From NCBI GenBank assembly GCA_003542575.1, contig DPKJ01000014.1:424566-488565 (forward strand): a DNA stretch of 64,000 bases. The letters run 5' to 3'. This DNA is from Rikenellaceae bacterium (GTDB taxonomy: Bacteria > Bacteroidota > Bacteroidia > Bacteroidales > UBA932). A model generated the notes under the pieces. The model did no database searches and had not been told where the DNA came from. It saw only the letters and a program-made list of their open reading frames with translations. How positions within the stretch are numbered: position 1 is the first letter of the stretch; every line of letters begins with the position of its first letter. Both the position numbers and the translations under genes were made by a program. Below, piece after piece: positions 25,077 to 34,773 of the stretch.

Positions 25077-27893
25077 TTATTTCTTTTCAGCAGCAATGCC
25101 ATTCATGATAATTTCAAACTGATTTCCCTGTTTGAACATCTCTTTCATGAAGTTCTGAAGTTTTGCAGGAGTAACAGCCTTAAGTGCTGTCTCATAAGTT
25201 GTATGGAGATCTTTACCGATCAGGTATCTGTTTGATATAGTACCAATCCAGTAACTATTCTCTCTAAGGTTTTGAGTATAATTCTTGGTCATGTACTCGA
25301 CTGTCTTGTTGAAATCTTCTGCCTTAATGCCATTTTCAAGAACAAGTCCTATCTCTTTGTAAGCTCTTGCAAGAAGTCTGTCTCTAAGAGCAACATCGGT
25401 GTCAAAACCAAACAAAAATGAGAAGCTATCATCAGGATAGTAACTAAGACTCATATTAACACCTACACCGTATGTTCCCTGCTCTTCTTCACGGATAGTG
25501 CGGGTAAATACCATATCGAATATCTGTTTGGTCATACTGGCCATAATCAGATTTTCAACATTGTAAGGGATTTTACCTGTGTAAATAGAGTAGATAGTAG
25601 CCTTAGGCGTCTGCATCTCCTTTTCGAAGTGCTTTTGCACCTTTCCTTTTACCGGAACCATTCCAATGTTTTTCCAATCCTCTTTCTTGCCCTTGTTGCC
25701 CGGGAGTGACCCGATGTATTTTTCTACAAGTGGTTTAAGGGTTGCAGGGTCTACATTTCCTACAAACACAAATGTAAAGTCAGCTGCATTTGAAAAACGC
25801 TCCTTTGCAAGATTAAGAGTTCTGTCATAATCTACTTTATCAAGCATATCTGTGGTAATCCTCTTTGCATAAGGATTGTTGTTGTACAGGTATTTCTGAA
25901 GGGTATCAGAAAAAGCTGTCATAGGTTCAGATGCTGCATTTTTCAGAGCGGCCTCCATTCTTCCCTTAAATGACTGAAATGCCTCATCATCTTTTCTGAG
26001 TGACGTAAAGTAAAGGTGAAGAAGCTGCATTAAGGTTTCAATATCCTTAGGAGTGCTGTTTCCGGTAAAAGTTTCGCTGCTAGCTCCGATTGTAGGGCGT
26101 AAACCCACAAGTTTTCCTGCAAGCATTTTTCTTAAATCAGTTGCGCTGAAGTTGCCTAGACCTCCAATAGATATAAGGTCATTAATAACCTTGGTGTTAA
26201 TAACATCTGAAATATCAGTCTGAGAGTAACCACCCCTGCTTACTGCCTGGAATACAATCTGGTCCTCTTTGAAATCAGTCTTCTTAACAACAACAGTTGC
26301 TCCGTTTGAAAGGTTCCATACAGTTCCTCCACTCATTGGCTCAGTAACTTCTGTGACAACTTTGCCGGATGTAGGTTCCTTTGAAATAAGTGGCTCGTTT
26401 GAAACAGTCTCCTTGTAAGCTTCCAGTTCGTCATCATGAGCATCCAGGAAAACAGCCAGAAGTTTCTCTTTTTCAGGAATAACTATACCCTCTTTCTTAG
26501 GCATCATAACCGCAACTACTACATTCTCTTCGGTTGGAAGCGACATTGCAAATGTATTTATCTGCTCAACAGGAATAGCCGGTGCAATCTGTTGCATCAT
26601 AGCGTACTCCATCTCAATTCCAGGCAAAGCTTCATCTGTGAGGAAATGGTTTAAAATCTGATCTGTAAAATATGAATTGCTGAGTTTATCCCTTTCTTTG
26701 AAAGTCTGCTCAAGGCGGCTGATGTAGTTTGCCTTTGCTCTCTCATATTCCGATGGAGTAAAGCCAAATCTCTTCACCTTTTCTGCTTCGTGAACAATAG
26801 CTCTCAAAGCCTCTTCAATTCCACCGTCTTTTGCACCGGCAGAAATTCCAAAGGAGGCCTTTGTGTTTGAAACTATGAAATCACTGTGTGATGCCGAAGC
26901 TCTTGTGAACGGAGCATTTGCCTTTTGAGTAATCTCTGCAAGTCTGGAGTTGAGCATCATTGTGGTCATACTTTTGAGGTAGTTGTTTACCAGCGATGCA
27001 ACGGTAGGTCTGAATTGCTTAGGCATTACATCATGCTTATACATAAGCATAACGCTGGTTCCTGTGGCCTCAGGGTCACTTACGACCGAAACAAGAGGCT
27101 CTTTTGTATTTGGAACTTCAAACTCCTCTCTTTTAGCCGGGTCTTTTGGTTTGGGAATTGCTCCGAATAATTTTACAATTTGTTTCTCTACAGCCTCAGG
27201 GTCTATATCTCCGACAACAATAATGCCCTGAAGATCTGGACGATACCATTTTCGATAATAAGATCTTAACTCTTCGTAAGTGAAGTTGTCAATAACAGAT
27301 ACAAGTCCTCCCGGAAGTCTGTGTGCATATTTGCTGCCCGGCATAATCTCCGGAAGCAAGGCTTCTATCATTCTCATCTGCGCGTTGCTTCTGGTGCGAA
27401 GCTCTTCACGAATTACGCCCCTCTCCTTGTCAATATCATCTTCATTAAGGGAGATAGAATTTGACCAATCATGAAGGATAAGCAGGCATGAGTCAATAAT
27501 GCCTTGTCTGCTTACAGGTACGGCTGAGATATTGTAAACAGTCTGGTCAACGGCAGTATATGCATTCAGGTTTGCTCCGAATTTAACGCCGATTGTCTCA
27601 AGCCATGAAATAATTTTGTTCTCAGGAAAGTTTTTTGTCCCGTTAAATGCCATATGCTCGAGAAAGTGTGCCAGACCTCTCTGGTTCTCCTCTTCGAGTA
27701 TAGCTCCAACTTTTTGAGCGATGAAAAATTCGGCCTGGCCCTTTGGTTCGGCGTTTTTCATTACAAAGTAAGTTAATCCGTTATCAAGTTTTCCGCTTCT
27801 TACCTTGGGATCCAACGGCAAAACCGGAGGCATCTGCGCCATTAACCCAAAAGTGAGAAAAAGCGAGGCCACTATAAGAAATAGTCGTTTCAT
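25077..27893 (-). CDS. M16 family zinc metalloprotease (insulinase/pitrilysin type)
   Basis: A 938-residue secreted protein with a signal peptide (about 1-19). The zinc site is the inverted motif HFLEH (near residue 80), with the distal Glu in the following ERGVIREELR helix. Four M16 half-domains follow: two in the N-terminal part, and two in the C-terminal part without a zinc motif, as expected for this layout. It probably degrades peptides in the periplasm. The TACATTTG box upstream (minus strand, 27927-27934) can serve as its promoter. Confidence 0.95.
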   Translation of the reverse strand: MKRLFLIVASLFLTFGLMAQMPPVLPLDPKVRSGKLDNGLTYFVMKNAEPKGQAEFFIAQKVGAILEEENQRGLAHFLEHMAFNGTKNFPENKIISWLETIGVKFGANLNAYTAVDQTVYNISAVPVSRQGIIDSCLLILHDWSNSISLNEDDIDKERGVIREELRTRSNAQMRMIEALLPEIMPGSKYAHRLPGGLVSVIDNFTYEELRSYYRKWYRPDLQGIIVVGDIDPEAVEKQIVKLFGAIPKPKDPAKREEFEVPNTKEPLVSVVSDPEATGTSVMLMYKHDVMPKQFRPTVASLVNNYLKSMTTMMLNSRLAEITQKANAPFTRASASHSDFIVSNTKASFGISAGAKDGGIEEALRAIVHEAEKVKRFGFTPSEYERAKANYISRLEQTFKERDKLSNSYFTDQILNHFLTDEALPGIEMEYAMMQQIAPAIPVEQINTFAMSLPTEENVVVAVMMPKKEGIVIPEKEKLLAVFLDAHDDELEAYKETVSNEPLISKEPTSGKVVTEVTEPMSGGTVWNLSNGATVVVKKTDFKEDQIVFQAVSRGGYSQTDISDVINTKVINDLISIGGLGNFSATDLRKMLAGKLVGLRPTIGASSETFTGNSTPKDIETLMQLLHLYFTSLRKDDEAFQSFKGRMEAALKNAASEPMTAFSDTLQKYLYNNNPYAKRITTDMLDKVDYDRTLNLAKERFSNAADFTFVFVGNVDPATLKPLVEKYIGSLPGNKGKKEDWKNIGMVPVKGKVQKHFEKEMQTPKATIYSIYTGKIPYNVENLIMASMTKQIFDMVFTRTIREEEQGTYGVGVNMSLSYYPDDSFSFLFGFDTDVALRDRLLARAYKEIGLVLENGIKAEDFNKTVEYMTKNYTQNLRENSYWIGTISNRYLIGKDLHTTYETALKAVTPAKLQNFMKEMFKQGNQFEIIMNGIAAEKK

Positions 27894-27926
27894 AAGATTT
27901 TTAATGATTTAATTTATTAGATAGTA

Positions 27927-27974
27927 CAAATGTAATTAATATTTTGCATCCTAATTTAGTTTTTTATATTTTTG
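27927..27974. promoter_or_regulatory. Divergent promoters, M16 protease and TPR protein
   Basis: The minus strand has TACATTTG at 27927-27934. The plus strand has TTTG at 27943-27946, a 20-base spacer and TATTTTTG at 27967-27974, a near-perfect promoter for the gene starting at 28029. Confidence 0.7.
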
Positions 27975-28028
27975 TAATTACCCCTTTAATGAAACTAATT
28001 TTTTAATGTTCAATTTAATACTACACAA

Positions 28029-28994
28029 ATGAAAAAGATCAAGTCATTTTTAGCCGTATGTCTGGTTACTGTTCTGACATTCGGTTCAGTTGCGGCTCAG
28101 GATATGCAAAGCGCAACAGATTTATTCAATGCTGGAGGGAAAGCTCTGAGTGAAAGCAACTATGTTGCCGCGATTGAGTCATTTAACAAATCACTAAAAA
28201 TGCTTGAAACTCTCTCTGCAGAAGATCGTGCAGAAGAGGGAGATGCAATGATTAAGGAGTGCAAGGGTATAATCCCTCAGATTCACCTCCGTTACGGCAA
28301 AGAGCTTGCTACTTCGGGAGATGTAGACGTTTCGATAGTTCAGATTAAACTTGCAGCAGAGACAGCTACAAAATATGAGCAACCGGATGTTGTTGAAGAG
28401 GCTAATATGCTTATTCCTCAATTACTTCTTGCAAATGCTTCAAACTTGCTTAATTCAGGTAAACTTCCTGAGTCAATCGCAGGCTTCAAGAAGGTACTTG
28501 CAGTTGATCCAAAAAATGCAGATGCGTATTTTAGAATAGGAGTTGCAGAAACTCGTCTTGAAAACGAAGCCGGTGCTTTGGCAGCATTTGAAAAGGCAAT
28601 GGAGCTTGGCGAAACTGAATCTGCACCAAGACAGATTGCTGTAATTTACCTTAAGAGATCTGCCGCTGCAACCCGTACAAGAAACTGGGCTGAGGTTTTT
28701 GAGAATGCAAAAAAATCAAATGATTACAATGAGTCACCTCAAGGCAATAAACTAGTAGGTCTGGCAGGTGTTCAGCTAAAAAAATATGATGAGGCAATTG
28801 CTGCTCTTGAGAGTTATTACGCAGTTGATCCTAATGCTCAGGATAAGAACGGAACAATTTACAACCTTGCTGTTGCTTATGAGGCAAAAGGGAATAATGC
28901 AAAAGCTTGCGGTTATTACAAGCAACTTCTAAATGATGCGACTTACAAACAAATCGCAGAATACAAGGTGAAAACTCAATTGAAGTGCAACTAA
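28029..28994 (+). CDS. Secreted TPR repeat protein
   Basis: This 321-residue protein has a signal peptide ending near VAAQD (residues 1-23). TPR units follow, the clearest being SIAGFKKVLAVDPKNADAYF and IAALESYYAVDPNAQDKNGT, plus an N-terminal one near residues 30-60. TPR arrays hold protein partners together, and the partner here is unknown. Its stop lies within the start region of the U32 protease gene (10-base overlap), so the two are probably co-translated. Confidence 0.88.
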   Translation: MKKIKSFLAVCLVTVLTFGSVAAQDMQSATDLFNAGGKALSESNYVAAIESFNKSLKMLETLSAEDRAEEGDAMIKECKGIIPQIHLRYGKELATSGDVDVSIVQIKLAAETATKYEQPDVVEEANMLIPQLLLANASNLLNSGKLPESIAGFKKVLAVDPKNADAYFRIGVAETRLENEAGALAAFEKAMELGETESAPRQIAVIYLKRSAAATRTRNWAEVFENAKKSNDYNESPQGNKLVGLAGVQLKKYDEAIAALESYYAVDPNAQDKNGTIYNLAVAYEAKGNNAKACGYYKQLLNDATYKQIAEYKVKTQLKCN

Positions 28995-30826
28995 GAGAGT
29001 TAGAGATCTTAGCTCCGGCAAAAAACAGAGACATCGGCATTGCAGCAATTGATTGCGGTGCCGATGCTCTCTATATTGCAGGCCCGTCATTCGGTGCAAG
29101 GGAGGCCGCAGGCAACCCTCTTTCCGACATTGAAGCACTTGCTAAATATGCCCACAGGTACGGAGCCGGGGTCTATCTTACTCTGAATACATTATTATTT
29201 GAAGACGAAATTGAGAATGCTGTTAAGCTTGCCTGGGATGCATACGAGAGAGGTTGCGACGCGCTGATAATTCAGGATCTAGGTCTTCTCAATGCAAAGC
29301 TTCCACCTATACCCCTATTTGCATCAACCCAAACGAATATAAGAACCCTGCAGCAGGCAAAAATGTTGGAGTCACTAGGTTTTAACCGCCTTATACTGGC
29401 AAGAGAGCTCTCTTTGGAACAGATTAAGGAGATAAGTGATAACTGCTCAGTCCATCTTGAATGTTTTGTACATGGGGCACTTTGCGTCAGTTACAGTGGG
29501 CAATGCTATATGAGCAGCCGCATAACCGGTCGCAGCGGAAACAGGGGAGGGTGTGTTCAGCCATGTCGCTCAGATTACAACCTTATTGACAGTAACGGGA
29601 AAGTGCTTATTAAAGATAAGCCACTCATTTCGCTGAAAGATCTGAATCTTGCCGATTATATACCACAGCTGGCGCAAGCCGGAATAACATCATTCAAAAT
29701 AGAAGGAAGGCTCAAAGGGGTCTCATACATCAAGAACATTGTGAGATATTACAGAGCTGTAACCGACAATTTTCTGGAAAACTATTCAGGTTTCAAGCAA
29801 AGCTCTCACGGGAAATTGCACGGTGGATTCATCCCAAGACCACTGACCACCTTTAACAGAGGTTACACAAATCTATACGTTGAAGGAAGCAGAGGAGAGT
29901 GGAACAGTGGCGACAGTGCAAAATCGGTAGGAGAGTACATAGGAAAAGTCGAATCAACCTCATCCGACAGCAGGGGAAATCTGGTTTTCAGTTATAAATC
30001 ACAGGAGCGAATAGGTAATGGAGACGGACTCTGCTTTATCTCACCAAAAGGGGATGTAACAGGCATCAGGGCCAGCCTGGCTAAAGGGAAAACAGTTTAT
30101 ACAAACGACAAGATATCTGTACCTCCGGGGTCGGAGCTCTATCGAAACTATAACCACTCTTTTGAAAAGGAGCTGGAGAGCAATATGCCCAAAAGATTGA
30201 TTGAGGTAAGAGTTAATTTTACCAATAAAGCCGGAGCAACAACCCTCGAAGGCATTAGAGAAGATGGAGAGAGAGTGTGTGTAGGTATTGAGGGTGTTTT
30301 TGAAAGGGCTCAAAACCGGGAGGCTTCGCTGTCGGCTATAAAACGACAAATAGAAAAGAGTACAGGAATTTACATATTTATCCTTGAAAGGACTGATATC
30401 GAAGAGGTTTTATTTTACCCTGCTTCTGTGCTAAACGAAGCAAGAAGAGCTTTGGCAGAAAAGTTAGAATCTGTTTTAATTACAAAAAACTCTAATGAAA
30501 AGAGTGCATCCGACAGAGCTTCGCTGGTAACACCCGTGATATTGAAGGGGAAGACTTTGGACTACCGCGCCAATGCAGCAAACTCATACACAAAAGAGCT
30601 CTATCGCCAGATTGGAGCAAACTCTGTGGATGACGCTTTTGAGATCAGCGCCCCGGAGGAGGCTGAATTGATGAGGTGTAAATATTGCATCAAGTTTGAA
30701 CTTGGTACCTGCCCCTCAGAAGGGAGCAAGGTAAAATACAACGAACCCCTCTTTCTTGAAAATAGAGGAAAGCGATTTCGCCTTGGGTTTGATTGTAAGA
30801 ATTGTGAAATGGTTATATTTGGATAA
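28985..30826 (+). CDS. U32 family peptidase (collagenase-like)
   Basis: This 613-residue protein uses a GTG start at 28985 that overlaps the TPR gene by 10 bases. No ATG is in frame near the N-terminus. The family core is present: LEILAPAKNRD, then FVHGALCVSYSGQCYMSS, RSGNRGGCVQPCR, with the conserved Cys set. Members of the family include YegQ/RlhA (rRNA hydroxylation) and proteases of collagen type, so the true activity may be RNA modification instead of proteolysis. The C-terminal extension with CKYCIKFELGTC is also seen in Bacteroidetes members. Confidence 0.93.
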   Translation: MQLRELEILAPAKNRDIGIAAIDCGADALYIAGPSFGAREAAGNPLSDIEALAKYAHRYGAGVYLTLNTLLFEDEIENAVKLAWDAYERGCDALIIQDLGLLNAKLPPIPLFASTQTNIRTLQQAKMLESLGFNRLILARELSLEQIKEISDNCSVHLECFVHGALCVSYSGQCYMSSRITGRSGNRGGCVQPCRSDYNLIDSNGKVLIKDKPLISLKDLNLADYIPQLAQAGITSFKIEGRLKGVSYIKNIVRYYRAVTDNFLENYSGFKQSSHGKLHGGFIPRPLTTFNRGYTNLYVEGSRGEWNSGDSAKSVGEYIGKVESTSSDSRGNLVFSYKSQERIGNGDGLCFISPKGDVTGIRASLAKGKTVYTNDKISVPPGSELYRNYNHSFEKELESNMPKRLIEVRVNFTNKAGATTLEGIREDGERVCVGIEGVFERAQNREASLSAIKRQIEKSTGIYIFILERTDIEEVLFYPASVLNEARRALAEKLESVLITKNSNEKSASDRASLVTPVILKGKTLDYRANAANSYTKELYRQIGANSVDDAFEISAPEEAELMRCKYCIKFELGTCPSEGSKVKYNEPLFLENRGKRFRLGFDCKNCEMVIFG

Positions 30827-30837
30827 AACAAAACTGT

Positions 30838-31965
30838 ATGCAGTTTGCCGAAATAGTAGGACAAAAAAAGATAAAGAGACAACTTGCCGCAATGGCGGAT
30901 GAGGGGAGGGTGAGTCACGCAATGCTGTTTTGCGAAGAGCCCGGATATGGAGCACTGCCACTGGCAATAGCGTTTGCTCAGTACATGGCATGCCCTTCTA
31001 AAGAGGGAGGAGACTCGTGTGGAACATGCCCCTCTTGCAATAAGTTCAGAAAATTGATTCACCCCGATCTGCACTTTGCCATGCCTGTAAGTTCAACCAA
31101 AACCATAACAGCAGACAAGAAGCCGGTAAGTGACCTCTTTGCATCTGAGTGGAGGGAGATCATTGGTGAAAACTGCTATGTTACAGAGCAGGAGTGGTAC
31201 GAGTTTATTGGAATAGAGAATAAATCGGGCATAATTGGTGTTAACGAAGCAGCACTTATATCACGCAAGCTTAGCCTTAGATCATTTGAAGGGGGCAAAA
31301 AATTTCTGATTATGTGGCTGCCCGAAAGGATGAATCAGGAGGCTGCAAACAAACTGCTTAAGTTACTGGAAGAGCCACCACCAGAGACTTTTATCTTTCT
31401 GGTAAGTGAGGCACCGGAAAGAGTTATATCGACAATTGTTTCACGATGCCAGATATTTAAACTTACGCCTGCCGAGACCGAAGAGCTTGCAGCAGAACTC
31501 ACCGAAGAGTTTGATATTACACCGGATGAGGCTCGCTTTTGGGCAGGAATTTCCGGGGGCAGCTTAAGCAGATCCAGGGCTTTGATTGGGGAGTCAGGAA
31601 AAGAGAGCGAATTTTATCAGCCACTAACCGTTCTGCTTGAAGGGTGCGCAACAAAGGATCTGAAAAAAATAATTCAGTTTTGGGAAGAGATATCTCTTCT
31701 CGGAAGAGAGAAACAACGAACATTTTGTGAATACACACTAGAATTTTTAAGAAGATCCCTTATAACACAGGCTGGTACGCCACAGGTTTCAAATACCCCT
31801 CCTGCCCAGAGAGAGTTTATAAGGTATTGGGCAGGCAGGCTCAAGCCGGCATTCTTTGTAAAGGGATATGATGTTCTAAATAATGCACTTACAGACATTG
31901 ACAGGAATGTAAACTCAAAGTATATATTTGCAGATCTTGGTAATCGCTTTTTTCTATCTTTGTAG
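30838..31965 (+). CDS. holB: DNA polymerase III subunit delta prime
   Basis: This 375-residue protein is a clamp-loader AAA+ fold of the delta' type. The zinc module has four Cys in CPSKEGGDSCGTCPSC (about residues 48-63). The sensor-type SRC motif is seen in IVSRCQIFKL. The Walker A site is degenerate (GYGALPLA lacks the Lys of GKT), as expected for delta', which does not hydrolyse ATP. It follows the U32 gene by 11 bases. A -7 box sits in its last codons. Confidence 0.9.
   Translation: MQFAEIVGQKKIKRQLAAMADEGRVSHAMLFCEEPGYGALPLAIAFAQYMACPSKEGGDSCGTCPSCNKFRKLIHPDLHFAMPVSSTKTITADKKPVSDLFASEWREIIGENCYVTEQEWYEFIGIENKSGIIGVNEAALISRKLSLRSFEGGKKFLIMWLPERMNQEAANKLLKLLEEPPPETFIFLVSEAPERVISTIVSRCQIFKLTPAETEELAAELTEEFDITPDEARFWAGISGGSLSRSRALIGESGKESEFYQPLTVLLEGCATKDLKKIIQFWEEISLLGREKQRTFCEYTLEFLRRSLITQAGTPQVSNTPPAQREFIRYWAGRLKPAFFVKGYDVLNNALTDIDRNVNSKYIFADLGNRFFLSL
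31955..31962 (+). promoter_or_regulatory. -7 box inside the holB 3' end
   Basis: TATCTTTG lies within the last four codons of holB, 11 bases before the next ATG at 31974. It could give the PSP1-gldH-trmB genes their own start. A second TAnnTTTG match (TATATTTG) lies at 31923-31930. Confidence 0.4.
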
Positions 31966-31973
31966 TTTAAAAT

Positions 31974-33152
31974 ATGGATACACAAAACATAAAATATGAT
32001 TGTACACGGGGCAGCATAACTGAACGTACTCCCGAAGGCGAGTTAAAGTTTGTATTTCAGTCTTGTTGTTGTAAACTAAGTGTCTTTGACTGGCTCAAAG
32101 ATATCCCTGACGAACTTACCCAGGATACCTTTGAGGTAAGGTTCAAAAACACCAGAAAACTCTATTTCAAAAACACCTCCGGCATATCCATTCAGGTTGG
32201 TGATCTGGTAGTAGTAGAGGCTGCAAACGGGCACGATTTGGGCATTGTAACACTCAACGGGCCGGTTATTATTCCTCAGTTGAGAAGGAACAACAGAGAT
32301 ATCAAAACCTACGAGTTTAAAAAGATATTCAGAAAGGCCAAGATGCTTGATATTGAAAGATGGCAGGAGGCAATTGCAAGAGAGCACAAAACCATGATTC
32401 GTGCAAGGCAGATAGCAGCATCTCTTAACCTGAACATGAAAATAGGAGATGTTGAATTCCAGGGAGACGGCACAAAAGCAATTTTTTATTACATAGCTGA
32501 CGAACGAGTAGACTTCAGGCAACTTATCAGGCTCTTTGCAGACGAATTCAGAATTCGTATTGAGATGAAGCAGATTGGAGCCCGACAGGAGGCCGGTCTT
32601 ATTGGTGGAATCGGAGTATGCGGTCAGGAGCTTTGCTGCTCACGCTATATGTCAGATTTTCAATCAATAACCACGCAGGCTGCAAGAACTCAGGACCTAT
32701 CTCTAAATCCACAAAAACTTGCCGGACAATGCAGTAAACTCAAATGCTGCATAAATTACGAAGCACCAACTTACATTGACGCACATATAAATATTCCTCA
32801 GGTAAGAGGCCCGCTTGAAACCGAAGAGGGACAAATTTTTCTTGTAAAGACAGATACACTAAAGGGAGTAATGTGGTTCTCTTACGAACAGAACAGTATG
32901 ACCAATATGTTTCCCCTTGATGCCGAAAAGGTTAAGGAGATTATAAAACTTAACAGGAGAGGCATAAAGGTAGCTAATGTCAATGAGAAGAAGGCGGAAA
33001 AATCTCCTGAATTTATGAGTGCAGTCGGAGAGGACAGCATTTCTCGCTTCGATGAGAAGAACAACGACAGATACAGACATCCAAAAAGGGGAAAACCTTC
33101 GCGTAATAACAGAAAAAGAGGGGAAAATGACTCAAATCAACAGAAATCTTAG
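31974..33152 (+). CDS. PSP1 domain protein, RicT-like
   Basis: This 392-residue cytoplasmic protein has the PSP1 core at about residues 120-290. Cysteine clusters GVCGQELCCSRYMSDF and QCSKLKCCINYE match the 4Fe-4S-binding RicT (YaaT) proteins, which in Bacillus act on RNA processing as a Ric complex. There is no RicA or RicF gene here, so partners would be elsewhere or absent. The last 60 residues are basic and disordered. It sits next to holB, as in Firmicutes. The gldH start lies inside its 3' end (26-base overlap). Confidence 0.9.
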   Translation: MDTQNIKYDCTRGSITERTPEGELKFVFQSCCCKLSVFDWLKDIPDELTQDTFEVRFKNTRKLYFKNTSGISIQVGDLVVVEAANGHDLGIVTLNGPVIIPQLRRNNRDIKTYEFKKIFRKAKMLDIERWQEAIAREHKTMIRARQIAASLNLNMKIGDVEFQGDGTKAIFYYIADERVDFRQLIRLFADEFRIRIEMKQIGARQEAGLIGGIGVCGQELCCSRYMSDFQSITTQAARTQDLSLNPQKLAGQCSKLKCCINYEAPTYIDAHINIPQVRGPLETEEGQIFLVKTDTLKGVMWFSYEQNSMTNMFPLDAEKVKEIIKLNRRGIKVANVNEKKAEKSPEFMSAVGEDSISRFDEKNNDRYRHPKRGKPSRNNRKRGENDSNQQKS

Positions 33153-33567
33153 ATCTGTAATTCTCCTTTTCTCATTGCTAATTCTCTCCTGCTCAGGTTG
33201 GGGGAGTTTTTCAACGGGATTCAGACATATTACCCGTTTCTCTGCCGAAGACACCCTGTCAAGCTATGCAATAGACCTATATGCAAGATTACCTGTAAGT
33301 TATTCAGGAAAAATACTACCGCTGATATTGGAGATAACCTCTCCGGAGGGGAATATCTACAGAGATACATTGAGTTTGCCTGTAACAAAATCAAACATCC
33401 CGAATATCTCTGCCAAAAGTGGCAGATGGTCTGATATGTATTGGAAGTATCGAGAAGGCGTTAAATTTGCCAATAGCGGTAACTGGACCTTTGCTTTGTC
33501 AACCGGTGATGAGTATGGTAATCATTCGGGTACAGGAGAGATGGGCGTTATAATTAGAAAGATGTAA
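33127..33567 (+). CDS. gldH: Gliding motility-type lipoprotein GldH
   Basis: The start is ATG 33127 (146 residues), which gives a clean lipoprotein signal with lipobox ILSCSG. An upstream frame from 33019 lies wholly inside the PSP1 gene and is rejected. The mature part is a small beta-sandwich (LPVSYSGKILPLILEI) of GldH type. GldH is needed for gliding in Flavobacterium, but it also occurs in non-gliding Bacteroidales where the role is unknown. No other gld genes are in the window. Confidence 0.82.
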   Translation: MTQINRNLRSVILLFSLLILSCSGWGSFSTGFRHITRFSAEDTLSSYAIDLYARLPVSYSGKILPLILEITSPEGNIYRDTLSLPVTKSNIPNISAKSGRWSDMYWKYREGVKFANSGNWTFALSTGDEYGNHSGTGEMGVIIRKM

Positions 33568-33568
33568 A

Positions 33569-34276
33569 ATGGGAAAGGATAAGTTAAAAAGATTTGAAGA
33601 GAACAAGAGCTTTGAGTGCCTTCACCAACCGGAGTTCAGTGACGTCTTTAACGGTGACTGCAACATGAAGGGCAATTGGAACACCCTGCAATTCAAAAAC
33701 AACAATCCGGTTGTACTTGAACTGGGTTGTGGCAGAGGTGAGTACACTGTAGAGCTTGCCAGAAGATTTCCCTACAAAAACTTTATTGGTGTCGACATTA
33801 AAGGGGCAAGAATGTGGAGGGGAGCAAAGACCGTCACCCAAGAGAGTATTCCAAACGCTGCCTTTTTGAGATGTCGTATTGAATTTGCACAAAGCGCATT
33901 TAATTGCGATGAGGTATCTGAGATTTGGATTACTTTTCCAGATCCCCAAAAAAAGAAGAGTTCAAAAAGACTCACTTCGTCATACTTTCTTGAGAGGTAC
34001 AGAAAATTTCTCAGAGATGAGGGGGTTGTTCACCTTAAGACAGACAGCAGGTTTCTTCACCTATACACACTTGAACTGATAAAACATAATAAACTTGAGC
34101 TGATAGAGGCCAATGACGATATTTATGGTACCGGCCGGGCCGATGCTCTTCTCTCTGTAAAAACCCGGTATGAATCAGAGTTTCTCTCGCAGGGAATGAA
34201 AATTACCTACCTTTCATTTAAACTTAGAAAGGCAGGTAAACTTACTGAACCTGAATGGGATCCCGGAGATCTTTAG
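33569..34276 (+). CDS. trmB: tRNA (guanine-N7-)-methyltransferase
   Basis: This 235-residue SAM-dependent enzyme makes m7G46 in tRNA. The SAM site ELGCGRGEYTVELARR lies at about residues 51-66, and the family motif WITFPDPQKKK is near residue 122. The length is normal. It starts 1 base after the gldH stop. Its own stop overlaps the convergent membrane protein gene by 4 bases. Confidence 0.95.
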   Translation: MGKDKLKRFEENKSFECLHQPEFSDVFNGDCNMKGNWNTLQFKNNNPVVLELGCGRGEYTVELARRFPYKNFIGVDIKGARMWRGAKTVTQESIPNAAFLRCRIEFAQSAFNCDEVSEIWITFPDPQKKKSSKRLTSSYFLERYRKFLRDEGVVHLKTDSRFLHLYTLELIKHNKLELIEANDDIYGTGRADALLSVKTRYESEFLSQGMKITYLSFKLRKAGKLTEPEWDPGDL

Positions 34277-34758
34277 CCGTCGTTTCTGTCGTCTCTTACA
34301 GCATATTCAGTCATGCGGGCAATTCTGTAAACATCTTTGCGCATGCCTTCAATAACGATAGGATTATCGGAGTAGTTCACGGTAATTTTGTCCTCAAACA
34401 TTCTCATCAATCTCATGAAAGATGATTTGTGGCGAAAAACAACAAAATCAGGTCCCTCATTATCCTGTACGAAACTACATCTCTGAAACACATCTGTAAT
34501 CTTCTCCCTGTCCTGTGCAAAAGTCTTGTTCAGATATACCCTTTTTTTTGCAAATCCGAATATTGGGTATATAAAAGAGAGAGCCAGAAGAAATATTATT
34601 ATCTGAACCTCTGTTCCTTCACGGAAGAGGGAACTGAAATTGAAGCTCTGTTTTGTTATCAGGGAGAAAACTCCAATAACAAGAATAAAAACTACAACAA
34701 GGTATACCAGGTATTTCGCTGCCCTTGTTATATACTGCGGAAAATTAAATGATGCCAT
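34273..34758 (-). CDS. Small two-helix membrane protein of unknown function
   Basis: This 161-residue protein has two membrane helices at about residues 15-35 and 50-70, then a soluble C-terminal domain of about 85 residues (DFVVFRHKSSFMRLMRMFED). I do not recognise a named family. It is leftward and follows the ROK kinase by 15 bases. A small membrane-anchored protein with a compact cytoplasmic domain could act in signalling or trafficking, but nothing shows which. Confidence 0.75.
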   Translation of the reverse strand: MASFNFPQYITRAAKYLVYLVVVFILVIGVFSLITKQSFNFSSLFREGTEVQIIIFLLALSFIYPIFGFAKKRVYLNKTFAQDREKITDVFQRCSFVQDNEGPDFVVFRHKSSFMRLMRMFEDKITVNYSDNPIVIEGMRKDVYRIARMTEYAVRDDRNDG

Positions 34759-34773
34759 AAATATCTGTTTTTT

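Noticed and set aside
30880..31000. Loss of Walker A in holB as a sign of decay
   Set aside because: Delta prime subunits normally have a defective ATP site, so this is the expected state.
33019..33126. N-terminal extension of GldH inside the PSP1 gene
   Set aside because: The extension would hide the lipoprotein signal. ATG 33127 gives a standard lipobox.
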